DNA from: Chromera velia
Lineage: Eukaryota > Sar > Chromeraceae
Direction: 5' to 3'
NCBI GenBank assembly: GCA_018398765.1
Contig: JAHBMJ010001399.1
Location: 10,001-31,196 of the forward strand
DNA: 21,196 bases
Shown: positions 17,693 through 21,196 of the stretch, one piece after another
Position numbering within the stretch: the stretch's first letter is position 1
Layout of the letters: each line of letters opens with the position of its first letter
The notes under the pieces: generated by a model
Databases searched by the model: none
What the model was told of the DNA's origin: nothing
What the model saw: the letters and a program-made list of their open reading frames with translations, nothing else
Program-made: the position numbers and the translations under genes

Positions 17693-20600
17693 TCAGTAGA
17701 AGTTTGTCTTCGGAACTGCCCAGCGATAGCTGTCTGCAAAGAACACAGTCCAGAGCTCCACAGCAAATTCAAGATCCCTGAGATGTCCTTCGTCAATCGA
17801 TCGTCCAAGGATCTCGAGGATCGTCGCATGTAGAGCAAAAGACGCGGCCAGTGCCCACCCCTCTGTGATGAGGTGGCCGTGCTCCTTCCTCACGTAGTCC
17901 AAAACGATGGGGAAGAGGTGCAGGCAGTCAGCTGCGCCCAGGTACACAGAAGTGCCCTGGATGTAGATCTCAGTCACCCACTGATTGCGTGGAAGACCAG
18001 CGGGCTCCCACGTGGAGGAAGAGGACAGGAACAAAAACTGGTGCATCTCTGCATCTCTCATCGTCAGAGAGCTCTTGAAGAATCAGACAGACCTTCAGGA
18101 ACGTCACTGCAAAGACCGGCACGGAGCCCTTCCGGTCCCTTCGTCACTTGCAGCATGAAGGGCGAGGGTGCGACTCGAGTCGTCAGGTAGCTGGGAGGGA
18201 GCAACCGTGGCTGCGGTGCGTGTCGAGTCTCTTCTCCCTTCTCGACAGCCGATTTCGTCCTTTCGCATTCCTCTTCCTTCCTTCCTTCCTTCCTCTTTTT
18301 CTTTGATGGCACGGCCTCGGGTGGTTGCCTCTCGAGGAACTCGTCGATCTTCCGGCAGCGCCTGAAGAGGTCAAACCGAGTCGCCACGACCCGTGTGCAC
18401 TTCCAGGCAATCACAGCGAGCGTGGATGACACCTGGAAGTAAAGCGCCCCCCTGCTCATGCGGCTGCTCACGTTATTGAACCCATGGAAGGAGAGCGCGA
18501 GAATCACAATCTCGGTGAGGGAGAGAAGGAAGGAGAGGAGGAAGCGAACCCAGGATTTCTTGAAGGACTTCGGATTTACGAGCATCACCTGAAGAGAGAA
18601 AGACAAATGTCATGAATCAAAGAGAAACTGGGGGAAAATGTGCATGTGAGCGGAAGGCAGGCACGCATAAAGACAGACAAATGAATACAGAGTCCGACAG
18701 AACCGCAGACACCTGGACTCTCCACACAGGCAAACAGGCAGCCAAACAGACAGAAACAAAAACCGGTCTATTGCCTACGCCTGTTTCATCTTCTGGCAAC
18801 TGTAAGTATACGCGCAAGAATCAGAGAAAGAGATGAAAGAACACAGCTAGGAAGATGGGACCCTGCTGAGGCGGATAAGTGCGTGCATGCCACTGCTGCA
18901 TGGGGCACCAGCCTTCCTTTTTGACATCCATCCAACTTAATGAACGCCAAAACAAAGAGGACTTCAATGTGTAGAACAGGAGTAATGTCAACATTCAAGT
19001 TCCACACGCACAAGGCCACACCACAGGAGAGCGGGATGTGCTGTTCCTGCCTCTTGCAGTTTCCATCCATCTCTACACAGCCAAGCGGGCCAGCGGAAGA
19101 CAACCAACCGAAACAAAAAAGTCCCCAGCGTCCAGATACCACCCCACTTGGGGGTCCAATAACTTTCTCGCGTGCTCCTCGCTCATCTGATACTGTGTCT
19201 GCTGCCTCATTTTCTCAATCATATTCAAATACACTGGTGTATTTCGGGGGTCAACAAACTTTCCAGAGCCAGCTTCGAAGGCGTCATACTCAACAACCTA
19301 AGCCTCCAACAAAAAAGGAGGAACGGAGACGTTAAAGAAAAGCCCTTCCTGAAGAGCCTGATGGTACCGATCGTCCCACTCGTTGATGCCGTCGTAGCTC
19401 TGCAGGATGCCATTCACGAAGACGGGACGAACAAAGTTTACTGGATTTAACGAGTTATTCCCATACCGGGGCCCGAACAGATGGAACTCCTGCACCCCCC
19501 ACATTGAGGTGCGTGGAGGTTCTGGCCGCCCGTAGTCGGTCCAGCGATAGAGGCTGGCAAGTGTCAGTTGCACTCCCACTGCAACGTCCGAAGAGAAGTC
19601 GAAGAAGACGAGGCACACGAGAGCCCCGAGGAGGAGACGTCTGAAGTCAAGAGACGGCGCTGCAACGACGGGAGGCCTGCAGCAGACCCAGGTGGTCCAC
19701 CAACACAAACATGAATCCTTCAAGGCTCCCCCAATACATCCCAAAACCAATCCCACGTGACTGCAGAAACGACAGAAGCTTCCACATTTTCCCTTTTTCT
19801 CTCCTTTGTCTTCATCCCCGTCCCCTTCTTTTTGTTCCCCCCCTTCCCCCGCGCCGTTATTAGAGGACTCCAGCGGGAAGTGCCACCATACTCTGTTGAC
19901 CTCGTAGGTTTCTGACTGACCGAAAACAAGCCTCTCTTTCTTGCCCGTCTGCCCCTCTAAATCAACCCCCCAACGTACCCCAGAGGCTTCTGGTGTTTCT
20001 TTCACAACCCCATCCCCACCCCCCTGCGTGTCCTCACACCCCGGAGGACCCGAAACTTTCTTTTTCCACTCAAACCCGTCCGCAACAGCACGCACCCCCC
20101 TCAAATCGGGCAAGCTCTCTGCCTCTGTGCGGGTGAACCCACGAGGCAGGGAGCGTCGGACAAAAGCGGGCACACAGAAAAACGCACCAATCACAACATT
20201 CAACAGCTGCCGAAAGATTGGGGCCAATCGGGACCCCTCAAGATCGTTCATGGAGGCAAAAGAAAGACCTGAAATCACCGCCATAGCCAGCGCACCGCTA
20301 AAGAGGCCAAGCCAAGCAAAGCACTTGTCTGCGGTGCTCCTGAGGGGCAAGCAGAAGCACATCACCTGGGCGAACAGTGCTACTGCTTGAAGGGAGACCG
20401 TCACAGCACTGGCGGCCTCAAACAGCCCGGCATTGTCTCCACTATTGGACAGGCTGCTCAACAAGATCCCTACAGATCCAATCAGCGGAAGAAAAGTCCA
20501 AAAGAACAAAGAGAGCAATACAGAGGCAGGCAGGTCGTCTAGATGCAGGGCAAAGGGACGCTTGCGCCTCTTCAAATGGCTTTCGGCTTCAAATATCGGC

Positions 20601-20959
20601 ATGTAACCGTGTGTCTTGGCCTTTGCCTGCCCGAATGGCTCAACTCTCAGGAAAAGGTAGCACTGCGATTCAGGGATGACGTCGCAGGTGCCATTCGCTT
20701 CTTTGGCTCTGCCCTCATCGTCGCTGATGCCACCCACCTCAGCCGTCTCCAGACCGTCTCCTCGAGTCTCAGCTGCAGCCTCAGCTTGCAACTGCCCCTC
20801 CCCCCCCTGAGCACCCAACCCTTCCATCACACCTCCTTTGCCCCTCTCCGTCCCTCTCGCACTCCCGCTCACACTCACATGTTCCCTCCTATCCCTATCA
20901 CTGCCTACGGCTCCTTCTCTTCTTTCCCCGCCGCGCCGCGGTCGCTCAAGTCGACACAC
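17693..20959 (-). CDS. Multi-pass membrane protein of unknown family, multi-exon, with an in-frame TAG
   Basis: Proposed exons: 20959-19331, 19297-19148, 18588-18148 and 17980-17693, all joined in phase 0. The N-terminus (1-140) is Gly/Arg/Glu-rich and probably cytosolic; ATG 20827 (residue 45) is an alternative start. Hydrophobic segments lie at about 146-170, 180-205, 213-237, 252-267 and 440-470, with two more in exon 3 (SWVRFLLSFLL..., ALYFQVSSTLAVIAW...). Between segments 4 and 5 is a long charged loop with a cysteine-rich patch (about 392-427, eight cysteines). The C-terminal exon (IYIQGTSVYLGAADCLHLFP... to ...RWAVPKTNFY) is well-behaved coding sequence ending in TGA. I recognise no family; a transporter or channel-like role would be guesswork. 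A TAG at 19300-19298 interrupts the frame, explained either by a 33-bp intron or by a disabling mutation. Exon borders after 18588 are tentative. Confidence 0.65.
17981..18147 (-). other. Proposed third intron of the minus-strand gene
   Basis: Minus-strand GTGACG (from 18147) to CACGCAATCAG (ending 17981), 167 bp, phase 0, joining ..FMLQ to WVTEIY. The acceptor is well supported because coding quality is high right after it and a stop lies upstream in a neighbouring frame. The donor is less certain: another frame (VTFLKVCLILQEL, about 18115-18077) also looks protein-like, and a donor further upstream cannot be excluded. Confidence 0.45.
18271..18294. repeat. (CCTT)n microsatellite inside an exon
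   Basis: Plus-strand CTTCCTTCCTTCC repeats encode, on the minus strand, the KRKEGRKEEE-like charged patch of the membrane protein. Being a 4-base repeat, any change not a multiple of three units would shift the frame, so it is either an unstable coding tract or lies in unrecognised intron sequence. Confidence 0.7.
18589..19147 (-). other. Proposed second intron of the minus-strand gene
   Basis: Minus-strand GTGGGG (from 19147) to TTCTCTCTTCAG (ending 18589), 559 bp, phase 0, joining ..RKLLDPQ to VMLVNPKSF. The pyrimidine-rich acceptor is a strong match to the consensus. Frames inside the intron (for example 19142-18786) look non-coding. Confidence 0.65.
19298..19330 (-). other. Candidate 33-bp micro-intron containing the in-frame TAG
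   Basis: Minus-strand GTCTCCGTTCC (from 19330) through TTTTTTG to GGCTTAG (ending 19298). It starts GT, ends AG, has an internal T-tract and is a multiple of three. Removing it joins GLFFN to VVEYDAFEAG and eliminates the stop. If it is not spliced, the TAG truncates the protein. An alternative longer intron from the GTAAAC donor near 19443 would also be phase 0, but discards about 48 good codons. Confidence 0.35.
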
Positions 20960-21196
20960 CGAACGGAACGCCCCCCCTCCCCACCGAGCACTAGTGACTT
21001 TTCTGTCACACTCATGATTATTTGTTCAACTCCGCCAGTATCTCAGACAAGGCTTGGGACAAACCACCAAGATATACGCCGTCTCCTTCCGATCACCGAC
21101 CACACGTCGGCGATTCTCTGACTCACCGATTCCAGCAAGAACAGTTGAGGAGAGAAGCTGAGATGCATGAATAGACTCGAAACCTTCACTTTCGAT
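20960..21196. other. Upstream region of the minus-strand membrane-protein gene
   Basis: No gene is supported. This is the presumed 5' UTR and promoter side of the minus-strand gene. No TATA box or other element was recognised. The plus-strand frame 20543-21121 is the antisense shadow of the first exon. Confidence 0.45.

Noticed and set aside
19941-20390. Plus-strand frames at 19941-20390 and 20543-21121
   Set aside because: Antisense shadows of the first exon of the minus-strand membrane-protein gene.

Overview
The window looks like nuclear DNA of a eukaryotic microbe, most likely an alveolate alga of the chromerid type (Chromera velia-like). This is inferred from the style of the sequence: spliced multi-membrane protein genes with long low-complexity loops, G/C homopolymers, CT-rich intergenic DNA and abundant transposons. 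No marker gene fixes the species. There are no operons, CRISPR arrays or bacterial signals, and I saw no tRNA or rRNA.

Layout. (1) 422-2323 (+): a two-exon gene for a tetraspanin-like protein with four membrane segments and an oversized third-to-fourth loop. (2) 2324-3690: non-coding, CT-rich, with a CA microsatellite. (3) 3700-12500 (-): a decayed LINE retrotransposon with recognisable endonuclease, reverse transcriptase and C-terminal zinc-knuckle remnants, broken by frameshifts and stops. Its 3' end lies beside a second, strongly truncated copy. A non-autonomous LTR retrotransposon (4829-7314) is inserted in it, and a 220-bp GAA/TTC microsatellite sits upstream of the endonuclease. (4) 12557-12804: a 248-bp MITE with 29-bp inverted ends, a 5-bp target duplication and degenerate 33-bp repeats inside. 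(5) 13506-14039 (+): an apparently intronless cysteine phosphatase of the dual-specificity type. (6) 14040-17692: no gene; an AT-rich stretch is split by a 1592-bp hAT-like non-autonomous DNA transposon with an 8-bp target duplication. (7) 17693-20959 (-): a multi-exon gene for an unrecognised multi-pass membrane protein, with an in-frame TAG that implies a very short intron or a broken allele.

The three host genes show no shared pathway. Most of the window is a transposon graveyard with readable layers: the LTR element went into the LINE (the LINE frame rejoins exactly across it), and the hAT element went into older AT-rich DNA. The best leads are the all-transition LTR divergence, the FADD-to-FADN change in the reverse transcriptase, the in-frame TAG, and the internally repetitive MITE.
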